Source of the DNA: DAHUXT01 sp036378295
Lineage (GTDB): Bacteria > Chloroflexota > Ktedonobacteria > Ktedonobacterales > JADMIN01
Length of the DNA: 64,000 nt
Assembly: GCA_036378295.1 (NCBI GenBank)
Contig: DASUWS010000203.1
Location: 1 to 64,000, forward strand
Direction: 5' to 3'
Shown: one piece after another, positions 27,218 through 35,351 of the stretch
How the letters are laid out: the number at the start of each line of letters is the position of its first letter
How positions within the stretch are numbered: position 1 is the stretch's first letter
The notes under the pieces: generated by a model
Seen by the model: the letters and a program-made list of their open reading frames with translations, nothing else
What the model was told of the DNA's origin: nothing
Databases searched by the model: none
Made by a program: the position numbers and the translations under genes

Positions 27218-28672
27218 CTAGGCCAACTCATCCAGCCGCGCTCGGAGCGCCCGTAGCTCTGCGAGTGCGTTCTCGTTCGCGTTAAGGCGTGGCGGCTGAA
27301 TGCGGTGGGCCTGAAGCGCCTCGAGCGCGCGGGCGATGTCTTTCGCGTGTTCCGCCAGCCGCGAGACGTTCTGCAGATGGTTCGGATCGTCAGCAGCCTG
27401 CTGCGTCACCTGGATGAGATCGCTGAGGTCACCCACTCCATCCACCTCATCCATCTCATCCATCTCATCCATCTCATCCACCTCGCCTAGCTCACCCGCC
27501 CGGCCATCGTTCGGCTGGCTCGACGCATTTTGTATGCCAGCCAGAATCGCGTGCAACTGGTCGCGCGTCTCAGCCAGCGCCTGCCTCCGCCGCTCGCTCA
27601 GCTCGGTTTCCTCCGCGGCGTGCTGCGCGACGGTCTCGCTCGTCGCCACCAACTGGCGCATCTGCTCGCGCAACTGATCAAGCTCACCGCCGGGCTGGCG
27701 CAACGCGCCCGATGACGGCGCCCGTGCCAGGAGTGGCATGCTTCCGGGCATCGAGAGCTGGGGCAGGGCCGCTGATTCTAGCTGCTCCTCGACCTCGACC
27801 TCGTCCACAGAGACATCCTGCGGCTCGCCAGGCGCCGGCTCCTCTTCACCGCTCTCACTCACGGCGCTTACTTCGGACACATCTGCCACGTCATGGACAT
27901 CGACGACATCGGATGCGTCTTCGACGTCTTCGACGCCCGAAACATCGGAAATGTCCTCGATATCCGAGATGTCTGCCACTTCAGCGACAGCCGAGACTTC
28001 CTCGGCGCCTGGCACATCCTCTCCATTGACCTGCGGCGCCTCCATCGGAGCCATCACCGTCTCCATAGCGCCAGTCTCGACTTCCTCGGCGCCACTCGCC
28101 GCGCTCTCCTGCGCGGGCATTTCCTGTTGCGCCGACATCTGGTCCGGGGTTGCCGCTGGCGCAGCGGGAGCCGGCTCGGCCACATCAGCCGTGAACATCA
28201 ACTCATGCTCTCCGACGATGATGCGGTCGCCAGGGTGGAGCGGCGTGGCGTCGCGAATCTCGGCGTCATTGACGAACGTACCATTGCTGCTGCCAAGGTC
28301 AACGACGGTGTAGCGCGCGCCGTCGTACCTGAGGAGCGCGTGGCGGCGGGAGGTCAACTGATCGTGTTCGAGCACGATCTCGCAGGAAGGCGAGCGCCCG
28401 ATGGAGACCGTCTGCCCGGTGAGCGCGAATTCACGCGGCGCCTCACCGCCATCTTGCAATGGCCGGACGATCACCCGCGCAAGCGCTCCGCTCCCTTGCT
28501 GATCAATGGTTGTCGCCGGGGCGCCATTCTGGTCGCTAGCTGGTGGTGGCGCGGTAAGAACTGTATCCAGCCCAGAGATATCGCTCCCTTGGGCGGAAAG
28601 CGGAAAGCCGCAAAATTCACAGTTGAGCGCGCTTGCTTGCGACTGGTTGCCGCAATGTGAGCAGATAGCCAT
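27218..28672 (-). CDS. FHA-domain protein with N-terminal zinc ribbon and acidic repeats
   Basis: A 484-aa protein. Residues 1-25 form a zinc ribbon (CSHCGN then CEFCGF). A forkhead-associated domain, which binds phosphothreonine peptides, spans about 70-165 with the signatures SIGRSPSCEIVL, SRRHALLRY and LGSSNGTFVND. It is followed by a long acidic, Val/Asp/Glu-rich linker (SDIEDISDVSGVEDVED), a helical region and a short DEM repeat. The ATG at 28672 has GGAGG eight bases upstream; an earlier GTG overlaps that site. It is likely an effector or scaffold read by Ser/Thr kinases; no kinase gene lies in this window. Confidence 0.87.
   Translation of the reverse strand: MAICSHCGNQSQASALNCEFCGFPLSAQGSDISGLDTVLTAPPPASDQNGAPATTIDQQGSGALARVIVRPLQDGGEAPREFALTGQTVSIGRSPSCEIVLEHDQLTSRRHALLRYDGARYTVVDLGSSNGTFVNDAEIRDATPLHPGDRIIVGEHELMFTADVAEPAPAAPAATPDQMSAQQEMPAQESAASGAEEVETGAMETVMAPMEAPQVNGEDVPGAEEVSAVAEVADISDIEDISDVSGVEDVEDASDVVDVHDVADVSEVSAVSESGEEEPAPGEPQDVSVDEVEVEEQLESAALPQLSMPGSMPLLARAPSSGALRQPGGELDQLREQMRQLVATSETVAQHAAEETELSERRRQALAETRDQLHAILAGIQNASSQPNDGRAGELGEVDEMDEMDEMDEVDGVGDLSDLIQVTQQAADDPNHLQNVSRLAEHAKDIARALEALQAHRIQPPRLNANENALAELRALRARLDELA
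27446..27481. repeat. In-frame 9-bp tandem repeat
   Basis: Four direct units of CTCATCCAT (27446-27481, the last with one change), encoding repeated Asp-Glu-Met in the FHA protein. Unit number could vary by slippage without breaking the frame. Confidence 0.75.
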
Positions 28673-28850
28673 CCAGACCACCTCCGTCTCCAGTCATCTC
28701 TTGCCGTGGGGCCTGTTGCATCCTCGCCTATCCAGGCCATAGTCGCGGCTACCACCTGATGCGATGCCAAGGCCAATAATATACCATTGCTGGCCCTGAT
28801 GCGAAACCAAATAGCACCAATAGCGCCATCTCTGGGTGAGCGGGTGGCGG

Positions 28851-29747
28851 TCAGCGGGCGACATCTATGGTGCGCTGGCGGAGGATGCCGCGCACGAGAA
28901 ACAGAACAGCAAACGACACGAACAGCAGCAGCAGCGAGAGCGTCAGTGCGGCGGTAAGGTCCTGCTCGAAGCCGAGGTAGATGGCGAGCGGCATGGTCTG
29001 GCTGATGCCGGGGAGGTTTCCCGCGAAGATAATCGTTGCCCCAAACTCACCGAGCGCCCGCGCCCATGTCATCACCGCGCCTCCAGCGAGCGGCACGGCA
29101 GCCAGAGGCAGTGTCACGAAACGGAAGATGCGGATGGGTCCCGCGCCATCCACCGCGGCGGCGTCTTCGAGATCGCGCTCGACGGCGGCAAACGCGCCAA
29201 TTGCCGTGCGGATGTAGAGCGGCCCGGCGACGAACACTTGCGCCAGAACAACCGCGACGGTCGTAAACGGTATCGTGATGCCGAAGGCGCTCAAAACGCC
29301 ACCAAGCAGCCCAAAGCGGCCAAACGCCATGAGCAGCGCGATTCCGGCGACGGCGGGCGGCAGCACCAGCGGCAGATCGAGCACGGTCTCCAGCGCAGCG
29401 CGGCCAGGGAAGCGCCAGCGGCCCAGCAGCAGCGCCAGGGGTGTCCCGCCAAGCAGCACCAGCCCAAGCGTGACCAGCGTCGTTGCCAGACTCAGCCGGA
29501 CCGCCTGCCACACCGCTGGATCGGTCAGCGCCGCAAGGGGATCGTGGAGAGGCACACGCAACACCAGCGCGACCAGGGGCAGAATGAAGAAGATCAGAAG
29601 CGGCAGACTGGCCAGCACCAATGTCAGCCGTCCGAGAAACGACAACCGGCCCGCGCCAGTGCTGCGCGAGAGCGTGCTGTCTTCATCCGGCTCGGGTATC
29701 GGCTGGATCGGGTCCTTACTCGGAGCGGTGGGTAGCTTCAGCTTCAT
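28851..29747 (-). CDS. modB: Molybdate ABC transporter permease
   Basis: A 298-aa inner-membrane permease of the molybdate/tungstate (ModB) type. After a charged N-terminus of about 35 residues, six helices can be read. The ATPase-docking EAA loop is seen as DLEDAAAVDGAGPIRIFRFVTLPLA. The ending GEFGATIIFAGNLPGISQTMPLAIYLGFE is characteristic of ModB. It pairs with the upstream binding protein; the gap is 6 bp. No ModC ATPase gene lies next to it; downstream is the FHA gene on the same strand after 178 bp. The energising subunit must come from elsewhere or be shared. Confidence 0.92.
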   Translation of the reverse strand: MKLKLPTAPSKDPIQPIPEPDEDSTLSRSTGAGRLSFLGRLTLVLASLPLLIFFILPLVALVLRVPLHDPLAALTDPAVWQAVRLSLATTLVTLGLVLLGGTPLALLLGRWRFPGRAALETVLDLPLVLPPAVAGIALLMAFGRFGLLGGVLSAFGITIPFTTVAVVLAQVFVAGPLYIRTAIGAFAAVERDLEDAAAVDGAGPIRIFRFVTLPLAAVPLAGGAVMTWARALGEFGATIIFAGNLPGISQTMPLAIYLGFEQDLTAALTLSLLLLFVSFAVLFLVRGILRQRTIDVAR

Positions 29748-29753
29748 GACGTC

Positions 29754-30632
29754 TTATCTGCCTGGTGGAGTGTACTGCCTGCCATCGCTTCCTGGCAGGA
29801 AACCGTATTTTCCCAGGCGACCCTGGCCTTGCGCGGCGACGATGTAGTTCAGCACATCTCGCGCTGCCGCCGCCTGCTTCGATCCATTGACGACACCGAT
29901 GGGATACGTCGCGATGCTGTTGAGCGCGTCCGGTATCGTGATGGCGCCCACCTTGCCGCTTGCGGTGGCGGCGTCGGTGGTGTAGACGATACCCGCGTCG
30001 GCCTCGCCCAGCACGATCTTGGCAAGCACCGCCTTGACATCGGTCTCATACGAGACGACATTCTTGAGAACAGCCGCCCTGTAGCCTGGGCCGAACGCTG
30101 GATCAGCACTGGCTTTCGCGAGGAAGTCGAGCGCGTACTGGCCCACCGGTACGGACCGCGCCGCCAGATCCACCTTCACACCTGGCCGGGCAATATCGCG
30201 CAGCGTCTGGATATGTGCCGGATTCGCGGTGGGATAGATGAGCACGAGCCGGTTGTGGGCGAACGTCTTGACGCCGCTTCCGGCGATAGCTCCGCTCTTC
30301 ACCGCCACATCCATCTGTGTGGCATTGGCCGAGGCAAAGAGGTCCGCTGGGGCTCCCTGGGCAATCTGCTGCGCCAGCGTATCCGATCCGGCGAAATTGA
30401 ATGTGACCACGACATTCGGATGCGTCCGCGAATACGCCGCGCCGATATCGGTAAACGCATCTCGAAGTGAGGCGGCGGCGAAGACCATCACCTTAACTGG
30501 CTGTCCTGTTGCTCCTGGCGATGCCGAGCCAGTGCCAGCGCAAGCCGTCAGCGCGAGGAGCAGCGCCAGCGCGCACCCCCAGATCGGCGCTCTCCGAACC
30601 TTGTTGCGCGGTACACGCCTTGTCTCGTGCAT
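29754..30632 (-). CDS. modA: Molybdate-binding lipoprotein
   Basis: A 292-aa substrate-binding protein. The N-terminus has a basic stretch, a hydrophobic core and the lipobox LTAC, so it is a membrane-anchored lipoprotein. The mature part has the ModA signatures VMVFAAASLRDAF (oxyanion-binding Ser), FNFAGSDTLAQQI, GAPADLFASAN and, near the C-terminus, GEADAGIVYTTDA. It captures molybdate or tungstate outside the membrane. AGGAGG lies 12 bp before the ATG. It sits between a PadR regulator (54 bp upstream) and modB. Confidence 0.93.
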   Translation of the reverse strand: MHETRRVPRNKVRRAPIWGCALALLLALTACAGTGSASPGATGQPVKVMVFAAASLRDAFTDIGAAYSRTHPNVVVTFNFAGSDTLAQQIAQGAPADLFASANATQMDVAVKSGAIAGSGVKTFAHNRLVLIYPTANPAHIQTLRDIARPGVKVDLAARSVPVGQYALDFLAKASADPAFGPGYRAAVLKNVVSYETDVKAVLAKIVLGEADAGIVYTTDAATASGKVGAITIPDALNSIATYPIGVVNGSKQAAAARDVLNYIVAAQGQGRLGKYGFLPGSDGRQYTPPGR

Positions 30633-30686
30633 GAGATCGTCGTTCCTCCTGTACGCGGCGGGTCATCGTGCAGCCCATCCGAACCG

Positions 30687-31250
30687 CTAGCGAGGCGGCA
30701 TCAATTCCTGCTCACAGCGGGCGAGCCAGGTGAGGATTGCCGCGATCTGGCCAGCGCGAAACTCAAGGACCAGGCGATCATAGGGTTGCTGGCCGGGGAG
30801 AGCGGCGCTTCGCTCGCGCAGATCGCGCTCCCAGGCGAGACAAGCGTCGCGCTGCTCTGTAATCAATGCGGCAATGGTAGATGGCCCTTCGTTCGCGGCA
30901 CAGGCCAGCTTCGCGAGAAACACCAGCCGAAAGTCGCGCCCGTGCCGCACGGGTGAGGTCACCCACGCGGTATATGCAGCCGCTCCCGCATCGGTCAGCG
31001 CCAGCACTCGCCTCGGCGGACGCGTCCCCTGCGGCTCCATCGCGCCCACGATCAGCCCTTGATCTTCCATCCGGGCCACGAGTGCGTAGAGATGGCTCTG
31101 CTTGAGCTGCCAGACCTGCCCCAGTGATTCACTGTGTCGCAGCCGCTGATACATCTCGTAGGCATGCAGAGGCCCGCGTCGCAACAGGCCAAGCAGGGCG
31201 TAATCGAGTCCTTCAGGTGTAACGGCTCGCTGGCGGCTGGCCGCGCCCAT
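30687..31250 (-). CDS. PadR-family transcriptional regulator
   Basis: A 187-aa regulator with the PadR winged helix (LDYALLGLLRRGPLHAYEMYQRL, then QSHLYALVARMEDQGLIVG) followed by a helical dimerisation domain with YTAWVTSP. PadR proteins usually repress a nearby gene and respond to small molecules. It is the first gene of a minus-strand run with modA and modB, so it may control molybdate uptake in place of ModE; this is inferred from position. GAGGGA precedes the ATG. Confidence 0.88.
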   Translation of the reverse strand: MGAASRQRAVTPEGLDYALLGLLRRGPLHAYEMYQRLRHSESLGQVWQLKQSHLYALVARMEDQGLIVGAMEPQGTRPPRRVLALTDAGAAAYTAWVTSPVRHGRDFRLVFLAKLACAANEGPSTIAALITEQRDACLAWERDLRERSAALPGQQPYDRLVLEFRAGQIAAILTWLARCEQELMPPR

Positions 31251-31401
31251 CGCTTCTATCCCTCACTGATTGACTATTCACGCTGTGAGTAGCTCTCCAG
31301 GAGTATCGCATGCTCCCTGGATTCCGTCAACAGCGATCTTGTCCCGTGGCCATGGGTGATAGCGACACTACAGCCACGACCAACGCAACAGAGAACGAGA
31401 A

Positions 31402-31430
31402 AGCCCCCTCCCTGTATCAGGGAGGGGGCT
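31402..31430 (-). terminator. Rho-independent terminator of the trans-sulfuration gene
   Basis: A perfect 12-bp stem AGCCCCCTCCCT (31402-31413) / AGGGAGGGGGCT (31419-31430) with a five-base loop, starting 25 bp past the stop of the minus-strand gene and followed on that strand by TTTCTCGTTCTC. Confidence 0.8.
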
Positions 31431-31454
31431 GCCGAGAGCGGTTGGGAGCGATGC

Positions 31455-32612
31455 TTACCGGGCGGCAACCGGGACTCGCGCCAGCGCCTGTTCCAGGTCG
31501 GCGATCAGGTCGCTGACATCCTCGATGCCGACGGAGAGCCGCAGCAGCGTATCGGTGACGCCGCGCTTCTCGCGCTCCTCCGCGGGAATCGAGCCGTGCG
31601 TCATGCTGGCGGGATGGCAGCAGAGTGATTCGATGCCGCCGAGGCTTTCCGCCAGCGCAAAGACCTTCAACCCGCGCACGAACGTATCCACGTCTTCACG
31701 CTGGCCCTTGAAGGCGAACGAGACCATGCCCCCAAAAGCGCGCATCTGCCGCCGTGCCAGCGCGTGATCGGGGTGCGACTCCAATCCTGGATAGTACACC
31801 CGCTCGACGTTGGGATGCCCTTCGAGGAAGGTGGCGATCCGCTGGGCATTCTCGCAGTGCTGTCGCATGCGCACCGCCAGCGTCTTGACACCGCGCAATG
31901 TCAGCCAGGCATCGAACGGCGATGGCACACCGCCCGCGGCGTTTTGATAGAACTTGATCGCCTCATATGCCTCGGCATCCGAAGTCAGCATTGCCCCGCC
32001 GACCACATCGCTATGGCCGTTGATGTACTTGGTCGTGCTATGGACGACGAGATCAGCGCCGAGGTCGAGCGGCTGCTGGAGGTAGGGCGAAGCGAACGTG
32101 TTATCTACCACGAGGCGGGCGTTGTGCGCGTGAGCAATCTCCGCGACAGCGGCAATATCAACCAGCGTCAGCAGCGGATTGGTTGGCGTCTCGATCCAGA
32201 CCAGCTTCGTCTCAGGGCGAATCGCGTCAGCGTACGCCGTCACATCGCGCGCCGGGACATAGCTGATAGAGACCCCAGTCGGGCGCAGCACTTTCTCGAA
32301 GATACGATACGAGCCGCCGTAGAGATCGTCGCAAGCCAGCACATGATCGCCAGGACGCAGCAGGCTGAGAATGGCGCTGGTGGCAGCCATACCGCTGCTG
32401 AACGCGAGGCCGTAGCGGGCATTCTCCAGCGAAGCGAGACACTCTTCGAGCGCGGTCCGCGTGGGGTTACTCGTGCGCGAATATTCATACCCTTTATTCT
32501 GGCCCAGGCCCGACTGCGTATAGGTCGAGGTCTGGAAGATCGGTGTAATCGTCGCGCCGGTTGAGGGATCAGGCTCCTGTCCGGCGTGAATCGCCCGCGT
32601 CGCAAACTCCAT
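31455..32612 (-). CDS. Cystathionine gamma-synthase/lyase family PLP enzyme
   Basis: A 385-aa PLP enzyme of the trans-sulfuration family, making or breaking cystathionine or forming homocysteine/methionine precursors in the cytosol. Signatures are FATRAIHAGQEPDP, YEYSRTSNPTR, the substrate/PLP region SSGMAATSAILSLL, VVDNTFASPYLQQPL and the PLP-lysine context VVHSTTKYINGHSDVVGG. The end has LRLSVGIEDVSDLIADLEQAL. The ATG at 32612 has GAGG upstream; a longer frame to 32774 is not conserved. Which reaction (synthase or gamma-lyase) cannot be decided from motifs alone. It has its own terminator. Confidence 0.92.
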   Translation of the reverse strand: MEFATRAIHAGQEPDPSTGATITPIFQTSTYTQSGLGQNKGYEYSRTSNPTRTALEECLASLENARYGLAFSSGMAATSAILSLLRPGDHVLACDDLYGGSYRIFEKVLRPTGVSISYVPARDVTAYADAIRPETKLVWIETPTNPLLTLVDIAAVAEIAHAHNARLVVDNTFASPYLQQPLDLGADLVVHSTTKYINGHSDVVGGAMLTSDAEAYEAIKFYQNAAGGVPSPFDAWLTLRGVKTLAVRMRQHCENAQRIATFLEGHPNVERVYYPGLESHPDHALARRQMRAFGGMVSFAFKGQREDVDTFVRGLKVFALAESLGGIESLCCHPASMTHGSIPAEEREKRGVTDTLLRLSVGIEDVSDLIADLEQALARVPVAAR

Positions 32613-32812
32613 GACTGCTGCCTCACTTCGTTGTGTCTCATCGCATCTGGTGAATCTGATGATTCTGGTGATTCCGGCCAGCGCAGGGGATATCCCCGGT
32701 AGCCGCGAATAAAGTATACCGTACTTCCGCGCCCGTTCAGCATGGTAGTGCTGGGAGGTCTGGCCACGTGCCACATCAGCGCCACAGCAACGCTACATCA
32801 GCACCACACACA

Positions 32813-34051
32813 TCAGGAGGCTCGCGCTGACACAGACGCGCGGACATGGGCGCGGCCAGCGAGACCCGCGGCGAGCAGCGCCAGCAGCAGCATGGGAACC
32901 ACAATGCCGAAGGCGCTGCCAATGCCGACGTGGTCGGCCAGCGCACCGAGGATCAACGGGGCAAGGAAGACCGAGCCACCCCCCGCGATCGCCAGCCGCG
33001 CCGATGCCCGGTCGGTCTGGCCAGGCGCCGCTGCCGTGCCAAGCGCAACGCCCAGCGGATAGACATTCGCCAGTCCCAGGCCGACGATGAACAGCCCAAC
33101 CACACGTACAGGCGGAAGCGGCGGCAGCCAGAAGAGCGGGAAGCCAAGGAGCGCAACCACGAGTGCTGCGACCAGTATCGCTGGCGCGGGGAGCACGCGG
33201 GAGAGACGGCTGCCGGTGTAGCGGCCAACGAGCATGGCCAGGAAGAACGCGCCCATCGCCGCAGCCGCATCAGCCTTCGAGAACGCTGTATTCGTCGCAA
33301 GAAAGCTCGCGCCCCAATACCCAACGCACCACTCGACGCCCGTCGCGAGCGCGATCAGGCACCAGAACGCCCAATAGGCGAGCGGAAGCCGCGCTTTCCG
33401 GGAAGACGTTTCCGCGTGATGAGCGAGCGCCTTCTCTGGCCTCGGCAGCGGCACAGAACGGTAGACGGTGGCGATGATGAGCAGAAAGACGATGGAGGGA
33501 AGAAGGGCTACCCGCCATACCAGTCCCGCCCCGGTGACGAGACCCACCGTCACTGGCGCGAGCAGCGCGAATCCGCTCGCCACGACATTCGCCTCCGTCA
33601 GCGCGACCGGACTCCACCGCCCGTGGCGATCCGCGAGAACGGCCTGGATGGTGATGAGCAACAGGCCACCCAACAGTCCCATGAGGAACGCGCCAGCGAT
33701 CGTCCCCACGGCGACCGGGGAGAGCGCGACAAGGAGTGTCCCCGCCGCCATGCCAAACCCGCCGCCCCAGAACGAGACGCTGCGTCCCCGCCATGCTGTG
33801 AGGCGGTCGGCAATCGTCCCTATCACCACCGAGCCCAGCGCGAACGCGCTGAAGTGCAGGCTGGCGAGGGTATAGCTCAGGCGGAGATCGCCGCGCATGA
33901 ACGGCATCAGCGGGCCAAGCACGGCTTCGAGGAAGGCGAAGTATCCCAGCATCCAGTAGGAGAGCCAGGTGAGCCGCCCACGGACAAAACCTTCCGTCGC
34001 GCTCGCGTTGGGGCTTTCCGCCTCTTGGTGTGTTATCTTGCTACTCTTCAT
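32813..34051 (-). CDS. MFS transporter
   Basis: A 412-aa twelve-helix major facilitator. The loop 2-3 motif is seen as GTIADRLTAWRGRSVSFWG. Helix 1 contains WLSYWMLGYFAFLEAVLGPLMPF and helix 5 GLVTGAGLVWRVALL. The central loop is basic and short. The fold resembles the FucP/YfkF and sugar or multidrug subgroups, but the substrate is unknown. There is no Shine-Dalgarno; instead a promoter (see 34062-34091) would start the transcript only a few bases before the ATG, so translation is probably leaderless. Confidence 0.82.
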   Translation of the reverse strand: MKSSKITHQEAESPNASATEGFVRGRLTWLSYWMLGYFAFLEAVLGPLMPFMRGDLRLSYTLASLHFSAFALGSVVIGTIADRLTAWRGRSVSFWGGGFGMAAGTLLVALSPVAVGTIAGAFLMGLLGGLLLITIQAVLADRHGRWSPVALTEANVVASGFALLAPVTVGLVTGAGLVWRVALLPSIVFLLIIATVYRSVPLPRPEKALAHHAETSSRKARLPLAYWAFWCLIALATGVEWCVGYWGASFLATNTAFSKADAAAAMGAFFLAMLVGRYTGSRLSRVLPAPAILVAALVVALLGFPLFWLPPLPPVRVVGLFIVGLGLANVYPLGVALGTAAAPGQTDRASARLAIAGGGSVFLAPLILGALADHVGIGSAFGIVVPMLLLALLAAGLAGRAHVRASVSARAS

Positions 34052-34061
34052 GTCGCATGCT

Positions 34062-34091
34062 ACTATAGCGGCGCCCAGCCATCGCCCGCAA
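34062..34091 (-). promoter_or_regulatory. Promoter for leaderless MFS transcript
   Basis: On the minus strand, TTGCGG (34086-34091) and TATAGT (34062-34067) with an 18-bp spacer. Transcription should start around 34055, about four bases before the ATG at 34051, leaving no room for a ribosome-binding site. Confidence 0.6.
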
Positions 34092-34298
34092 CCTGTGAAC
34101 GGCGAGCGGATTCTTTCTGGCCTCTGACCGTGACCATCAATTCCGCCCGCAGGTCAATGAGAAATCCGTCTGGGTAGTTGGTGTGTGTGGGCGCTGTTCG
34201 CAGCATGCTCCGGCAGGCTCTGGTGCGCTCACCAAAAGACAACCACTCAACCAGATGTGTTCTCAATCAGAAATCTGATAGCACAATCGCGACTTGCG

Positions 34299-34307
34299 TG
34301 GTACAAT
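34299..34307 (+). promoter_or_regulatory. Extended -10 promoter element before the sORF
   Basis: TGGTACAAT at 34299-34307 is an extended -10 box with no good -35. It would drive the sORF at 34424 and the XRE regulator beyond. The 34052-34423 interval contains no other gene that I can support; it separates divergent units. Confidence 0.5.
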
Positions 34308-34423
34308 TGCCGACATGTGTGATACGGCCTTCCCGCAAGAAGGCACCATATACACACCTAACGCCGCCACAGCATGCGCGGCGATGTTTCCCCCCGTACA
34401 CCTCATCAGGAGGAACGGATCCA

Positions 34424-34480
34424 ATGTCTAAGCTTCTGGAAGTTACTGCACGAACGGTCCGGATCGGCGGAGCCTGCTAG
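34424..34480 (+). CDS. 18-residue ORF with strong ribosome-binding site
   Basis: A very short ORF, MSKLLEVTARTVRIGGAC, with AGGAGGA at 34408-34414 and ten-base spacing to the ATG. The encoded peptide is amphipathic and basic and ends in Gly-Gly-Ala-Cys. It lies between an extended -10 promoter (34299) and a structured leader before the XRE regulator. It could be a leader peptide that couples translation to regulator expression, a small signalling peptide or the precursor of a modified peptide; no modifying enzyme lies near. I do not recognise it from any family. Nothing but the start signals supports translation. Confidence 0.45.
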   Translation: MSKLLEVTARTVRIGGAC

Positions 34481-34511
34481 ACTCGCGGTGAGTCTGGCAG
34501 AGCGGATTCCG

Positions 34512-34638
34512 CCCATCGTACTCGCCGCGTCCGGATCACCCTGGTCCGTTGCCGCGGCCCTCCATGCCCTTTTGTGGCATCCCCGCACCACGTGCACACC
34601 ACACGATCTCTGCACCCGGTGCATCTCCGTACGATGGG
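34512..34638 (+). promoter_or_regulatory. Candidate structured leader RNA before the XRE regulator
   Basis: A perfect 10-bp long-range inverted repeat CCCATCGTAC (34512-34521) / GTACGATGGG (34629-34638) encloses smaller hairpins: CGGA/TCCG (34532-34548), ATGCC/GGCAT (34564-34580) and TGCAC/GTGCA (34611-34623). Together they could form a multibranched RNA closing about 40 bases before the regulator start. This is drawn from the sequence only; no folding was calculated. Confidence 0.4.
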
Positions 34639-34678
34639 TTCTCGTTCACTTGCAGTCATTTTCCAGGAGGAACCCCTC

Positions 34679-35230
34679 ATGGCGACCGATGGTACGCCCG
34701 AGTTCGCAGCCAAGCGCTGCGGCGAAGCGATTGCACGTCTACGCACCTTGCGTGGCTGGTCACGCGCGCAACTGATCATCCGACTCTATAACGAGCTGCC
34801 ACCCGAAGATCCCAACTACGACAGCATCAGCGAAACATGGCTGGCGCGGCTGGAGAATGGCCGCATGGTGAAGGTGCAGCGACAGACCGTCGAGGCGCTC
34901 TGCCGAGCGCTCCGCTGCACATCGCAGGAACGTGCCTGGGTGCTGCTCTATGCTGACCGCAATGTGCTGGTGGACGCCGAGACCGAGCCAACGCCAGCCG
35001 CCGAGGCGCTTACCTTCGTCATGGATCGCCTGTATGCCGAGGCGGGCGACTTGCTGGCCGCGCTGGTGGAGCAGTGTCCCGACATTGCCAGGGATGAGTT
35101 GGCTCTCTTCGAGGCAACCGCCGCGGCACTCGAATATCTCATCGAGCATCACCGCGGCGCATCGGAAGCCGCCAGCGGCTACGCTTCGGCAGCCACGCCC
35201 GCGTACGCGTTACGTCGCGCCAGAACCTGA
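34679..35230 (+). CDS. XRE-like helix-turn-helix protein
   Basis: A 183-aa protein with an N-terminal helix-turn-helix related to the XRE/Cro family (EAIARLRTLRGWSRAQLIIRL, then WLARLENGRMVKVQRQTVEALCRALRC). The loop between the helices is longer than usual (LPPEDPNYDSISE). The C-terminal 90 residues are helical and acidic, perhaps for dimerisation or ligand binding. AGGAGG lies eight bases before the ATG at 34679. The upstream leader carries an 18-codon ORF and a long-range stem, suggesting that expression is controlled after transcription begins. Confidence 0.8.
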   Translation: MATDGTPEFAAKRCGEAIARLRTLRGWSRAQLIIRLYNELPPEDPNYDSISETWLARLENGRMVKVQRQTVEALCRALRCTSQERAWVLLYADRNVLVDAETEPTPAAEALTFVMDRLYAEAGDLLAALVEQCPDIARDELALFEATAAALEYLIEHHRGASEAASGYASAATPAYALRRART

Positions 35231-35351
35231 GTTGGGCTGGCGGATGACAGATGACACCGTGCCCGCCCCACGACGAGACGGGAACGGCCAGCTAAGACAT
35301 CCGCTAGCCCGCTATTCGACGATTGACTGATGATGCCAGGAGCCATTTCCT

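Noticed and set aside
27336..27677. Ser/Ile-rich plus-strand frame over the FHA gene
   Set aside because: It is the antisense shadow of the acidic repeat region.
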